In this document: positions 32,406 through 42,106 of the stretch, one piece after another | Numbering within the stretch: the first letter of the stretch is position 1 | How the letters are laid out: the number at the start of each line of letters is the position of its first letter | Assembly (NCBI RefSeq): GCF_000721495.1 | Contig: NZ_JOHY01000022.1 | Span: forward strand, 33,599 to 97,598 | Length of the DNA stretch: 64,000 nt | Direction: 5' to 3' | From: Streptomyces sp. NRRL F-5123 | Lineage (GTDB): Bacteria > Actinomycetota > Actinomycetes > Streptomycetales > Streptomycetaceae | The notes under the pieces: generated by a model | The model's database searches: none | Told to the model about the DNA's origin: nothing | The model's input: only the letters and a program-made list of their open reading frames with translations | Translations under genes and position numbers: made by a program

Positions 32406-33068
32406 ATGCGCCTCGTGATCGCCCGCTGCTCCGTCGACTACGCGGGACGGCTCTCCGCCCACCTGCCGTCCGCCACCCGGCTGCTCCTCGTCAAGGCGGA
32501 CGGCAGCCTGTCCGTGCACGCCGACGACCGGGCCTACAAGCCCCTCAACTGGATGTCCCCGCCCTGCACCCTCAAGGAGGGCGAGGACGGCATCTGGACG
32601 GTCGTCAACAAGGCGGGCGAGCAACTGGTCATCACCATAGAAGAGGTGCTGCACGACTCCTCGCACGAGCTCGGCGTCGACCCCGGCCTCATCAAGGACG
32701 GCGTCGAGGCGCACCTCCAGGAACTCCTCGCCGACCGCATCGAGATCCTCGGCGAGGGCTACACGCTCATCCGCCGCGAATACCCGACCGCGATCGGCCC
32801 GGTCGACATCCTCTGCCGTGACGCCTCCGGCGGGACGGTCGCGGTCGAGCTCAAGCGGCGTGGCGACATCGACGGTGTCGAGCAGCTCACGCGCTACCTG
32901 GAGCTGCTGAACAGGGATCCTCACCTTGCGCCGGTGAAGGGCGTGTTCGCGGCGCAGGAGATCAAGCCGCAGGCGCGCGTGCTCGCCACTGACCGTGGGC
33001 TGGAGTGTGTCGTGCTCGACTACGACGCGATGCGCGGCATCGAGGACGACAAGCTCCGGCTCTTCTGA
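32406..33068 (+). CDS. nucS: endonuclease NucS (EndoMS), mismatch-specific
   Basis: A 220-residue protein starting [16 protein letters not shown]. The N-terminal beta-sandwich DNA-binding domain (1-110) is followed by a PD-(D/E)XK nuclease domain: GPVDILCRD supplies the acidic residue and [17 protein letters not shown] the ExK and following helix; the C-terminal end [10 protein letters not shown] resembles a clamp-binding peptide. In actinobacteria, which lack MutS/MutL, NucS performs mismatch repair by double-strand cleavage at mismatches, acting with the beta clamp. Length is typical. The coding region ends directly against a tandem-repeat array. Confidence 0.94.
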   Translation: MRLVIARCSVDYAGRLSAHLPSATRLLLVKADGSLSVHADDRAYKPLNWMSPPCTLKEGEDGIWTVVNKAGEQLVITIEEVLHDSSHELGVDPGLIKDGVEAHLQELLADRIEILGEGYTLIRREYPTAIGPVDILCRDASGGTVAVELKRRGDIDGVEQLTRYLELLNRDPHLAPVKGVFAAQEIKPQARVLATDRGLECVVLDYDAMRGIEDDKLRLF

Positions 33069-33114
33069 GCGATCCCCTGCGGGGGGCGGTGAGCACTCTC
33101 CGCCGCCGCGGGGG

Positions 33115-33460
33115 GCAGGGGCTGCGGCTGCGCCGCGGGGCGCGTTTTCCGCCGCCGCGGGGGGTGGGGGCTGCGGCTGCACCGCGGGGCGCGTTTTCCG
33201 CCGCCGCGGAAGGCGAGCGTTTTCCCCTCCGCGGGGCGAGCGATTCCGCTGCCGCGGGGGTGAGGGCTGCGGCTGCACCGCGGGGCGCGTTTTCCGCTGC
33301 CGCGGAAGGCGAGCGTTTTCCCCTCCGCGGGGCGAGCGATTCCGCTGCCGCGGGGGTGAGGGCTGCCGCTGCGCCGCGGGGCGCGATTTCCGCTGCCGCG
33401 GAGGGCGAGCGTTTTCCCCTCCGCGGGGCGGGCGATTCCGCTGGCGCGGGGGGGTGAGCG
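33115..33460. repeat. tandem array of ~96-bp GC-rich units
   Basis: The anchor GGCGAGCGTTTTCCCCTCCG recurs with a period of exactly 96 bases (about 33212, 33308 and 33404). Each unit also contains CGATTCCGCTG and GCGCGTTTTCCGC or a near variant. A shortened unit of about 50 bases begins the array near 33121. Because 96 is divisible by three, all frames stay open and give arginine/glycine/alanine-rich 32-residue repeats on both strands; I regard these as non-coding. Confidence 0.85.
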
Positions 33461-33598
33461 TTTTTTGGGGGCGCGGGGAACTGCGCGAGCAACCACCCAC
33501 CGGCCGGTGGTCCGGTACGAACCGAACTGCCCCTTTGGGCCGGTGACGACCCGCGCCCCGGTGGGGGCTGGCCGCGCAGTTCCCCGCGCCCCTGACGG
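33454..33598. repeat. dispersed ~140-bp imperfect-palindrome element, copy 2
   Basis: GTGAGCGTTTT leads into the left arm GGGGCGCGGGGAACTGCGCG (33468-33487, followed by AGCAACC). The right arm GCCGCGCAGTTCCCCGCGCC (33571-33590) is its near-exact reverse complement. The interior has CTGCCCCTTTGGGCCGGTG, which contains a small hairpin (GCCC-CTTT-GGGC). It lies between the convergent nucS and P-loop genes, where it may act as a two-way terminator. Homologous to 57722-57868. Confidence 0.8.
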
Positions 33599-33613
33599 GG
33601 CGCACCCCGCCCG

Positions 33614-36355
33614 TCAGCCCTCGGCTGACTCCGTGGCCGACTCCGAATCGGAGGCCGTGAGCGACGACGCGCCCGTGGGCGGGGTCGTGGTTGGCGTCGC
33701 GGTCGGCGTGCCCGTGTCGCCCCCGGTCGGGGTACCCGTGCCGCCGTCGGAGCCGGTCCCACCGTTGGACCCCGTACCCCCGGTGGTACCAGCGCCTCCG
33801 CTGGAAGTCCCGCCACCCGAGGAAGACCCTCCGGAGGAAGAGCTGCCTCCGGCAGACGAACCGCCGGACGAGGACCCACCCGAGGTGGTGTGGTGTGGCG
33901 GAGCGGAGGTCGTCGACGGCGGAGCGGAGGTGGAACTGTGCTTCGGCGTTGCAGACGCGCTGGCCGACGTCGACGGGCTCGGGGGCGTCGGAGTCGGGGA
34001 CGTCGACGGGGTTGCCGGGGAGGTGGACGGGGAAGCCGGCAGGGCCGTGGGTTCGGTGGTTTCCGGGTCGCCGGAGTCCTGGGAGGTTTCCAGGGGCTTG
34101 ACCTGGGGAGTCTGGTCGGACCCGTCCGTGCCCGATGTCGCGCCCAGCGTGACCACCGTGCCGAGGACCGCCGCGAGGAGGACGCCCGTGCCGGCGGCGA
34201 CGAGGTTGCGGCGGGTGCCGACGACGGCGAGCCGCTTGGGGCCCGGCGAGGAGGCCGGCTTGATGACGGCCAGCGGCGTGGTCTCCGCCGCGGTGGGCGG
34301 CTGGTCCTCGAAGGGGTGGGGGGCGGCGGGGAGTTCGAGGGGCGGCGGGGTGGGCGAGACGTCCTCGACGAGCGCGAGGGTGCGGCGGCCCACGACGGAC
34401 CCCTGGCGGTCCGCGAGGACACCCCGCATGCCGACCGAGGCCTCCAGCTCGGCCCGGGCGCGGTCGTACTCCCCGTTGCAGAGGGCGAGCACGCCCAGCT
34501 CGTGATGGAAGTACGCCTCCTCGGCCAGTTCGCCGGTGAGCCGGGCGGCCTCCTGGCCGAGGCGCAGGGCGCGCTCCCAGGCGCTCCAGTGCAGGGCGGC
34601 GGCGAAGGCGGGGGCCACGGTGCGGGCGAGGAGGACGGCGGCGCCGGGGTTGCCGTTGTGGCGGCAGGCGGCCATCGAGGCGAGGATCGCCTCGGCCTCG
34701 GCGGCGGCGCTCGCCGGGGTGACGGAGGGGTGGCCGCTCCACCAGGCGTAGTGGAGGGCGGCGGTGTGCGCCTGGATCTCGCTCAGCTCGCCCTCGGCGG
34801 TGAAGACGGCGGCGAGCTGGCGGGTGACTCCGGCGGCGAGCCGGTAGTGCGAGGCGACGGGCACGGCGAGCCCGACCGAGGTCATCTCGCCGAGGGCGGC
34901 GTCGCCGTGGGTGTCGCCGACGAGCGCGGGCAGGTGCGAGGCGTGCGGTATCTCCCCGTCGAGGGCGACGGCGAAGGCGAGGGCCTCACGGGCGGCTTCG
35001 CTGAGCCGGGAGGCGAGCAGGCCGGCGGGCGCGGCGCTCTCGGCGAGGGAGGGCAGCGGCACGTCGGCCGCGGGTATGCGGGCGGGCGGCGTGGCCGGGG
35101 GTATGCCCAGGGCTGCGTCGAAGCCGCTGAGGTCGGGCAGGGCGGAACCGGGGGCGGCGGGCGTGCCGTTCTCCCACACGGAGTCGTCCCAGTCCGGCTC
35201 GGCGGGGAAGCGCAGCGCGTCGCGCTGCCGCAGCAGGGCGCCGGCCTGGACGAAGCGCAGCGGCAGTCCTTCGGACTCGAACCACAGGTCGGCCGCCCAG
35301 GCGGCCTCGTCCTCGTCGAGGGCGCGGCCCGCGGCGAGCGCGAGCAGGTCGACGCACGCCGTACGGGACAGGCCCGCGAGGTAGACCTCCTCGACGCCGG
35401 ACTCGGCGGCGGGCGCCGGCCCCTCGGGCGACGCGGAGAGCAGGAAGGCGCACTCGGGCGCGGCCGCGAGCAGCTCGGCGAGCGCGGTGCCGCCGAACTC
35501 CATGTCGTCCACGACCACGACGGCGCCGAACTCCCGGAGCAGACCGGGCAGTTCGGCGCGGTCGGGGCGGTGGTCGCCGCCGGTGTACACGGTGTCGTAC
35601 AGGGATTGCAGGACGTCGCCGACGGTGCGGTGGTAGCCGGACAGCCACAGCACGCCCTCGGGCGCGAGGTCGGCGCAGGCCTTGGCGACCGCTTCGAGCA
35701 GCGCGGTACGCCCGGCGCCGGAGGGGCCCGTGACGCGGACCGAGCGGCCGCGGGACAGCAGCCGGATGACCCGCTCGCGCTCGTCGTCCCTTTCCAGCAG
35801 CGGCAGTTCGGGCGCGGGCGGCCCGGGCGGCGGCGCCGGACGGGCCGCGGTGAGGTGCGCGGCGCGCTCCTCGCGGGTGCGCAGCACGGGGGCGCGGCGC
35901 TCGCCGGGCGGGCAGCGTACGACCTCGGTGCCGTCGATCGGGTTGACGGTGAGCAGGTAGTCGGCGGTGGTGACGCGCCGGACGCGGGCGCTGCCGCCGC
36001 TGGGGGTCCGGGTGGCGGCCATCAGCTCCAGCGGCTCGCGGGCCGCGCGTACGGCCTTCGGCAGCAGCTCGGTGGGGCCGTCGGCGCCGGCGGGGCCGGG
36101 GGCCTCCGGGAAGTCGGGGAAGTCCGCGTACGAGGACTCCGCCGGGCGCAGCCCCTCGTACGCCGTCGGGTCGGCGCCCTCCCCGAAGCCGCCCGTGTCG
36201 AAGCGGGTTTCACGGGGCGCGGGGGGCTGCTGCTGGTAGGGCACGAGCGCGCCGCGGTCACCGGCGCCGCCCCTGCCGAGGCCCTTGCGGACCCCGAAGG
36301 CGTCGAAGGGCTCGTCCTGCCCCGGGCGGTCGGGCTCGCCGTTGTGCTCGTCCAT
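33614..36355 (-). CDS. large P-loop (STAND/AAA-like) membrane protein with Ser/Thr/Gly-rich tail
   Basis: A 913-residue protein from ATG 36355 (MDEHNGEPDR). Residues 1-185 are disordered and Pro/Gly/Ala-rich. A P-loop at 210-217 reads GPSGAGRT, with Arg where Walker A normally has Lys; VVVDD near 280-284 is a Walker B candidate. A helical, TPR-like region follows (about 430-690, ending ELGVALCNGEYDRARAELEASVG-like repeats). One transmembrane helix (LVAAGTGVLLAAVLGTVV) lies about 170 residues from the C-terminus, and the remainder is a Ser/Thr/Pro/Gly tail likely outside the cell. It follows a STAS gene. Function unknown; nucleotide binding is uncertain because of the Lys-to-Arg change. Confidence 0.8.
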   Translation of the reverse strand: MDEHNGEPDRPGQDEPFDAFGVRKGLGRGGAGDRGALVPYQQQPPAPRETRFDTGGFGEGADPTAYEGLRPAESSYADFPDFPEAPGPAGADGPTELLPKAVRAAREPLELMAATRTPSGGSARVRRVTTADYLLTVNPIDGTEVVRCPPGERRAPVLRTREERAAHLTAARPAPPPGPPAPELPLLERDDERERVIRLLSRGRSVRVTGPSGAGRTALLEAVAKACADLAPEGVLWLSGYHRTVGDVLQSLYDTVYTGGDHRPDRAELPGLLREFGAVVVVDDMEFGGTALAELLAAAPECAFLLSASPEGPAPAAESGVEEVYLAGLSRTACVDLLALAAGRALDEDEAAWAADLWFESEGLPLRFVQAGALLRQRDALRFPAEPDWDDSVWENGTPAAPGSALPDLSGFDAALGIPPATPPARIPAADVPLPSLAESAAPAGLLASRLSEAAREALAFAVALDGEIPHASHLPALVGDTHGDAALGEMTSVGLAVPVASHYRLAAGVTRQLAAVFTAEGELSEIQAHTAALHYAWWSGHPSVTPASAAAEAEAILASMAACRHNGNPGAAVLLARTVAPAFAAALHWSAWERALRLGQEAARLTGELAEEAYFHHELGVLALCNGEYDRARAELEASVGMRGVLADRQGSVVGRRTLALVEDVSPTPPPLELPAAPHPFEDQPPTAAETTPLAVIKPASSPGPKRLAVVGTRRNLVAAGTGVLLAAVLGTVVTLGATSGTDGSDQTPQVKPLETSQDSGDPETTEPTALPASPSTSPATPSTSPTPTPPSPSTSASASATPKHSSTSAPPSTTSAPPHHTTSGGSSSGGSSAGGSSSSGGSSSGGGTSSGGAGTTGGTGSNGGTGSDGGTGTPTGGDTGTPTATPTTTPPTGASSLTASDSESATESAEG

Positions 36356-36495
36356 GTCCTCAGCGGTCCTCAGGGGTCCTTGGCGGGGGCGCGCGGGGCG
36401 CGCCGAGCGGGGTCGTCGGACCCAAACTCTAGAGGCAGAAACGGTTTCGCTGAAGCGCAGGGCGGCTACGCCGCCGTTCGAGCGTCCGGGTGCGG

Positions 36496-36537
36496 CTGCG
36501 CCGCGGGCCGACCTCTCACGGGCGCCCCGCGGCGCAG
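36496..36537 (-). terminator. terminator of the STAS gene
   Basis: CTGCGCCGCGGG (36496-36507) and CCCGCGGCGCAG (36526-36537) form a perfect 12-bp stem with an 18-base loop, starting 4 bases after the minus-strand stop codon. Confidence 0.75.
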
Positions 36538-36540
36538 GCC

Positions 36541-36861
36541 CTAGAACCGCGTGCCCGGCGGCGCGGGCGCGGCCTCGATCGCGAGGATGCGGTGGAGGCG
36601 GGTGGCGACCAGCAACCTCTGCATCTGCGGCGGCACATTGCGCAGCACGAGGCGACGGTTGGCCCGGCCGGCCCTGCGGTGGGCGCCCATGATGACGCCG
36701 AGCCCGGTCGCGTCCCACGAGTCCAGCTCGGTCAGGTCGAGTACGAGGTCGCCGCGGCCGGAGTCGACCGCGGTGTGCAGGGCCGTACGGGCGTCCGCCG
36801 CGCTGCGGACGTCGAGGCGGCCCCCGACGACCAGCTTGGCGTGGTCGCCCCTGATGTGCAT
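36541..36861 (-). CDS. STAS-domain anti-sigma factor antagonist
   Basis: A 106-residue SpoIIAA/RsbV-like protein. ATG 36861 (MHIRGDHAKLVVGGRLDV) is chosen for the GGGAGAG site 5 bases upstream; an in-frame ATG 20 codons earlier lacks one. The STAS core is clear: GRLDVRSAADARTALHTAV, VLDLTELDSWDATGLGVIMGAHRRA, with Asp in LDSWDATGLG at the position where the phosphorylatable Ser usually lies (normally DSSG). The missing Ser suggests it is not switched by a typical anti-sigma kinase. It sits between a hydroxyacyl-CoA dehydrogenase gene and the P-loop protein gene, all on the minus strand, but is followed by its own terminator. Confidence 0.85.
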   Translation of the reverse strand: MHIRGDHAKLVVGGRLDVRSAADARTALHTAVDSGRGDLVLDLTELDSWDATGLGVIMGAHRRAGRANRRLVLRNVPPQMQRLLVATRLHRILAIEAAPAPPGTRF

Positions 36862-37015
36862 GATCACTCTCCCGGGGAGTTCGGCACCGGCAAACGGGCT
36901 GGTCCGTATGTCTTCACACAACTGACGGCCCGTCGCAAACAGAAGTTGCCCTCTGTGAGCGAACCGATACCGAATTCACTCCTGCGGGTGATCCGGGCGG
37001 GTGCCGTCGGCACGG

Positions 37016-37864
37016 TCAGTGCGGGTAGAACCCCTGACCGCTCTTGCGGCCCAGATCGCCGGCGTCCACCATGCGCCGCATGATCTCCGGCGGGGCGAAC
37101 TTCTCGTCCTGCGACTCGGCGTAGATGTTGCCGGTGGCGTGCAGCAGGATGTCCACGCCGGTCAGGTCGGTGGTGGCGAGCGGGCCCATCGCGTGGCCGA
37201 AGCCGAGCTTGCAGGCGGTGTCGATGTCCTCGGCGGTCGCGACTCCGGACTCGTAGAGCTTGACGGCCTCGACGACGAGCGCGGAGATGAGGCGGGTGGT
37301 GACGAAGCCCGCGACGTCCCGGTTGACGACGATGCAGGTCTTGCCGACGCCCTCGGCGAACTCCCGGGCGCGGGCCAGCGTCTCGTCGCTGGTCTTGTAG
37401 CCGCGGACCAGCTCGCACAGCTGCATCATCGGCACGGGCGAGAAGAAGTGCGTGCCGACGACCCGCTCGGGGTGCGCGGTGGCGGCGGCGATCTTGGTGA
37501 TCGGGATCGCGGAGGTGTTGGAGGCGAGTACGGTGTCCGGACCGGTGATGCGGTCCAGCTCGCGGAAGATCTCCTGCTTGACCTCGATCTTCTCGAAGAC
37601 CGCCTCCACCACCAGGTCGGCGCCCGCGGCCGCCTCCAGGTCGGTGGTGGTGCTGATCCGCCCGAGCGCCGCCTCGGCGTCGGCCGCGTCCAGCTTGCCC
37701 TTGGCGACGAAGCGGTCGAAGGACGCCTTGATGCCGTCCGTACCTCGGGTGAGCGCCTGCTCGGTCAGGTCCCGCAGCGTCACCTCGTAGCCGGCCTGCG
37801 CGGCCACCTGCGCGATGCCCGCGCCCATCAGTCCGGCTCCGACGACGGCGACCTTCTTCGCCAC
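37016..37864 (-). CDS. 3-hydroxybutyryl-CoA dehydrogenase
   Basis: A 282-residue two-domain enzyme from GTG 37864. The N-terminal Rossmann fold has VAVVGAGLMGAGIAQVAA, VEAVFEKIEVKQEIF, and ASNTSAIPITKIA. The catalytic His lies in VVGTHFFSPVPMMQLCELV, and the C-terminal helical domain includes NRDVAGFVTTRL and GFGHAMGPLATTDLTGVD. It reduces acetoacetyl-CoA to 3-hydroxybutyryl-CoA with NAD(P)H or the reverse. With the thiolase at 21.4 kb and icmA it supplies a C4-CoA route towards butyryl-CoA and ethylmalonyl-CoA, which support polyketide precursors in streptomycetes. Confidence 0.93.
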   Translation of the reverse strand: MAKKVAVVGAGLMGAGIAQVAAQAGYEVTLRDLTEQALTRGTDGIKASFDRFVAKGKLDAADAEAALGRISTTTDLEAAAGADLVVEAVFEKIEVKQEIFRELDRITGPDTVLASNTSAIPITKIAAATAHPERVVGTHFFSPVPMMQLCELVRGYKTSDETLARAREFAEGVGKTCIVVNRDVAGFVTTRLISALVVEAVKLYESGVATAEDIDTACKLGFGHAMGPLATTDLTGVDILLHATGNIYAESQDEKFAPPEIMRRMVDAGDLGRKSGQGFYPH

Positions 37865-38031
37865 AGCACACGCACCTTTCCCTGGGGCCTCCGCTTACTG
37901 CGTCGGACCCTAGCGCCGCCCGCGGGCGGCGCGCAGCAGGATGTCGGCCGCGTCACGGTGTGTCCTTGGTCGCACACGCCGTGACCTGCGGCCCCTGCCG
38001 GGCCCGGCGCGGCACGCTCTACGCTCGGGTC

Positions 38032-38604
38032 ATGGTCAACCTCACCCGCATCTACACCCGCACCGGCGACGACGGCACGACGGCGCTCGGCGACATGAGC
38101 CGCACCGCCAAGACCGACACCCGGATCGCCGCCTACGCCGACACCAACGAGGCGAACGCCGTCATCGGCACCGCGCTGGCCCTCGGCGCCCTCCCGGAGG
38201 ACGTCGCGGCCGTCCTGGTCCGGGTGCAGAACGACCTGTTCGACGTCGGCGCGGACCTCGCCACACCCATCGTCCCGGACCCGAAGTACCCGCCGCTGCG
38301 GGTCGAGCAGGGGTACGTCGACCGGCTGGAGGCCGACTGCGACACCTACCTCGCCGAGCTGGAGAAGCTGCGCAGCTTCATCCTCCCCGGCGGCACCCCG
38401 GGCGCGGCCCTGCTGCACCAGGCCTGCACGGTCGTACGCCGTGCGGAGCGCTCGACGTGGGCGGCGCTGGCCGAGCACGGCGACAGCATGAACGCGCTCA
38501 CCGCGACGTATCTCAACCGGCTCTCGGACCTGCTCTTCATCCTGGCCAGGACGGCGAACAAGGAGCGCGGCGACGTGCTGTGGGTGCCCGGCGAGAACCG
38601 CTGA
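38032..38604 (+). CDS. ATP:cob(I)alamin adenosyltransferase, PduO type
   Basis: A 190-residue PduO-type enzyme: LTRIYTRTGDDGTTALGDMSR at the N-terminus forms the ATP-binding signature (TRTGDDGxT). NEANAVIGTAL and VQNDLFDVGADLATP match the family, as do LPGGTPGAALLHQACTVVRRAER and LNRLSDLLFILARTAN at the C-terminus. It makes adenosylcobalamin, the cofactor needed by IcmA and methylmalonyl-CoA mutase. TACGCT lies 6 bases before ATG 38032, so the transcript is probably leaderless. Close linkage with mutase-related genes is conserved in this region. Confidence 0.94.
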   Translation: MVNLTRIYTRTGDDGTTALGDMSRTAKTDTRIAAYADTNEANAVIGTALALGALPEDVAAVLVRVQNDLFDVGADLATPIVPDPKYPPLRVEQGYVDRLEADCDTYLAELEKLRSFILPGGTPGAALLHQACTVVRRAERSTWAALAEHGDSMNALTATYLNRLSDLLFILARTANKERGDVLWVPGENR

Positions 38605-38625
38605 CCGCCGCGGGCGGCGGCAGGC

Positions 38626-39072
38626 TCAGGCGACGTTGACGCGCTGGCCGGGCGGGGCGGCCTCCAGCCAGGCCAGGAAGCCGGTCAGGGCGTCGTCGCT
38701 CATCGCCAGCTCCAGCCGGGTGCCCTGGTGCTCGCACGCCAGCACCACGGCGTCCGACAGCAGCGCCAGTTCCTCCGTGCCCTGCGGCTGGCGGCGGCCC
38801 TCGACCTCGATCGAGTGCCGCTCCAGCACCTGGCGCGGGCGCGGCGCGTAGGAGAAGACCCGGAACCACTCGACGCGGTCGCCGTTGTAGCGGGCCACCC
38901 CGTAGAGCCAGCCCTTCCCGCTGGGCTCGGCGCCCCCCGGGAGGGCGAGCCGCAGGCTGCAGTCGAAGGTGCCCCCGGAGCGCTGGATCAGCCGGCGGCG
39001 CAGCCCGAAGACGAAGAGCCCGAGCAGCAGCGCGGCCACGACCGCGCCGATCACCTCCACGGAGAGGATCAT
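38626..39072 (-). CDS. DUF2550 membrane protein
   Basis: A 148-residue protein from ATG 39072 with GAGGAGG upstream. One N-terminal transmembrane helix (SVEVIGAVVAALLLGLFVFG) followed by RRRLIQRSGGTFDCSLRL and a beta-rich cytoplasmic domain (WLYGVARYNGDRVEWFRVFSYAPRPR) is the DUF2550 pattern. This family lies immediately downstream of the atp operon in actinobacteria. A 15-bp perfect hairpin between atpC and this gene suggests separate transcription or attenuation. Function unknown. Confidence 0.88.
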   Translation of the reverse strand: MILSVEVIGAVVAALLLGLFVFGLRRRLIQRSGGTFDCSLRLALPGGAEPSGKGWLYGVARYNGDRVEWFRVFSYAPRPRQVLERHSIEVEGRRQPQGTEELALLSDAVVLACEHQGTRLELAMSDDALTGFLAWLEAAPPGQRVNVA

Positions 39073-39160
39073 GTCACCGGCCTCCTCTCCTGGGTCTGCT
39101 GGATACGTCGCCGCCGGCCCCGGTACGGATCCGTGCGGTGCCTGCCCTTGCTGTACGGGG

Positions 39161-39193
39161 GCCGCGGGCCGCCCCTGAGGGGCGGCCCGCGGC
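39161..39193 (-). terminator. 15-bp perfect terminator of the atp operon
   Basis: GCCGCGGGCCGCCCC (39161-39175) pairs perfectly with GGGGCGGCCCGCGGC (39179-39193) around TGA, 70 bases past the atpC stop. It is one of the strongest hairpins in the window. Confidence 0.88.
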
Positions 39194-39262
39194 ACCGTGG
39201 TCCTGCTCGTCCTGCTCCCGCGGCCGCTACCGGCCGGGCCGGCCGCACCGCGGGTTGTTCAC

Positions 39263-39637
39263 CTAGTGTGCGCCCGCCGCGGCGGCGAGCCGCACCTCCG
39301 CGCGCCGCTGGGCGGCCGCGTCGGTGTCCGCCTTGGAGCGCTCCAGCGCCCGCTCGGCGCGGGCGACGTCGATCTCCTCGGCCAGCTCGGCGACCTCGGC
39401 GAGGACGGAGAGCTTGTTGTCCGCGAAGGAGAGGAAACCGCCGTGCACCGCGGCGACCACGGTGCCACCGTCGGTCGTCCGGATCGTCACGGGACCGGAG
39501 TGCAGCACCCCGAGCACCGGCTCGTGCGACGGCATGATGCCGATGTCGCCGGACAGGGTACGGGCGATGACCATGGCGGCCTCGCCGGACCAGATGCTGC
39601 GGTCCGCGGCCACCACCTCGACGTGAATTTCGGCCAA
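39263..39637 (-). CDS. atpC: ATP synthase epsilon subunit
   Basis: A 124-residue F1 epsilon subunit. The start is TTG 39637 (LAEIHVEVVAADRSIWSG) with GAGGAG exactly 5 bases upstream; no in-frame ATG or GTG has a comparable site, the nearest in-frame ATG being 27 codons later. The N-terminal beta-sandwich contains GDIGIMPSHEPVLGVLHSG, and the C-terminal two-helix hairpin (VAELAEEIDVARAERALERS) is complete. It couples the c-ring to the catalytic head and can inhibit hydrolysis. A 9-bp hairpin separates it from atpD, which may lower its expression relative to atpD. Confidence 0.95.
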   Translation of the reverse strand: MAEIHVEVVAADRSIWSGEAAMVIARTLSGDIGIMPSHEPVLGVLHSGPVTIRTTDGGTVVAAVHGGFLSFADNKLSVLAEVAELAEEIDVARAERALERSKADTDAAAQRRAEVRLAAAAGAH

Positions 39638-39703
39638 GACGGCTCCTCGGGTCGGCACCCACCGGCGGGCGGGGGTGCGTAAGACAAAGAATAAGGGCTG
39701 CGC

Positions 39704-39732
39704 GAGGGGGGCAGAGCAGGTCCGCCCCCCTC
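39704..39732 (-). promoter_or_regulatory. intercistronic hairpin between atpD and atpC
   Basis: GAGGGGGGC (39704-39712) and GCCCCCCTC (39724-39732) form a perfect 9-bp stem with an 11-base loop, 12 bases past the atpD stop. A processing, stability or partial-termination element is plausible. Confidence 0.5.
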
Positions 39733-39743
39733 ACGGCCCCGGA

Positions 39744-42102
<2,359 letters not shown>

Positions 42103-42106
42103 GCGA

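Noticed and set aside
33115..33460. Tandem repeat considered as a CRISPR array
   Set aside because: Units are contiguous 96-bp copies without unique spacers, and no cas genes are nearby.
33068..33546. Repeat-encoded Gly/Arg/Pro protein of 150 to 180 residues continuing past nucS
   Set aside because: Similar open frames exist on both strands because the 96-bp period is divisible by three; no start site or conserved sequence supports translation.
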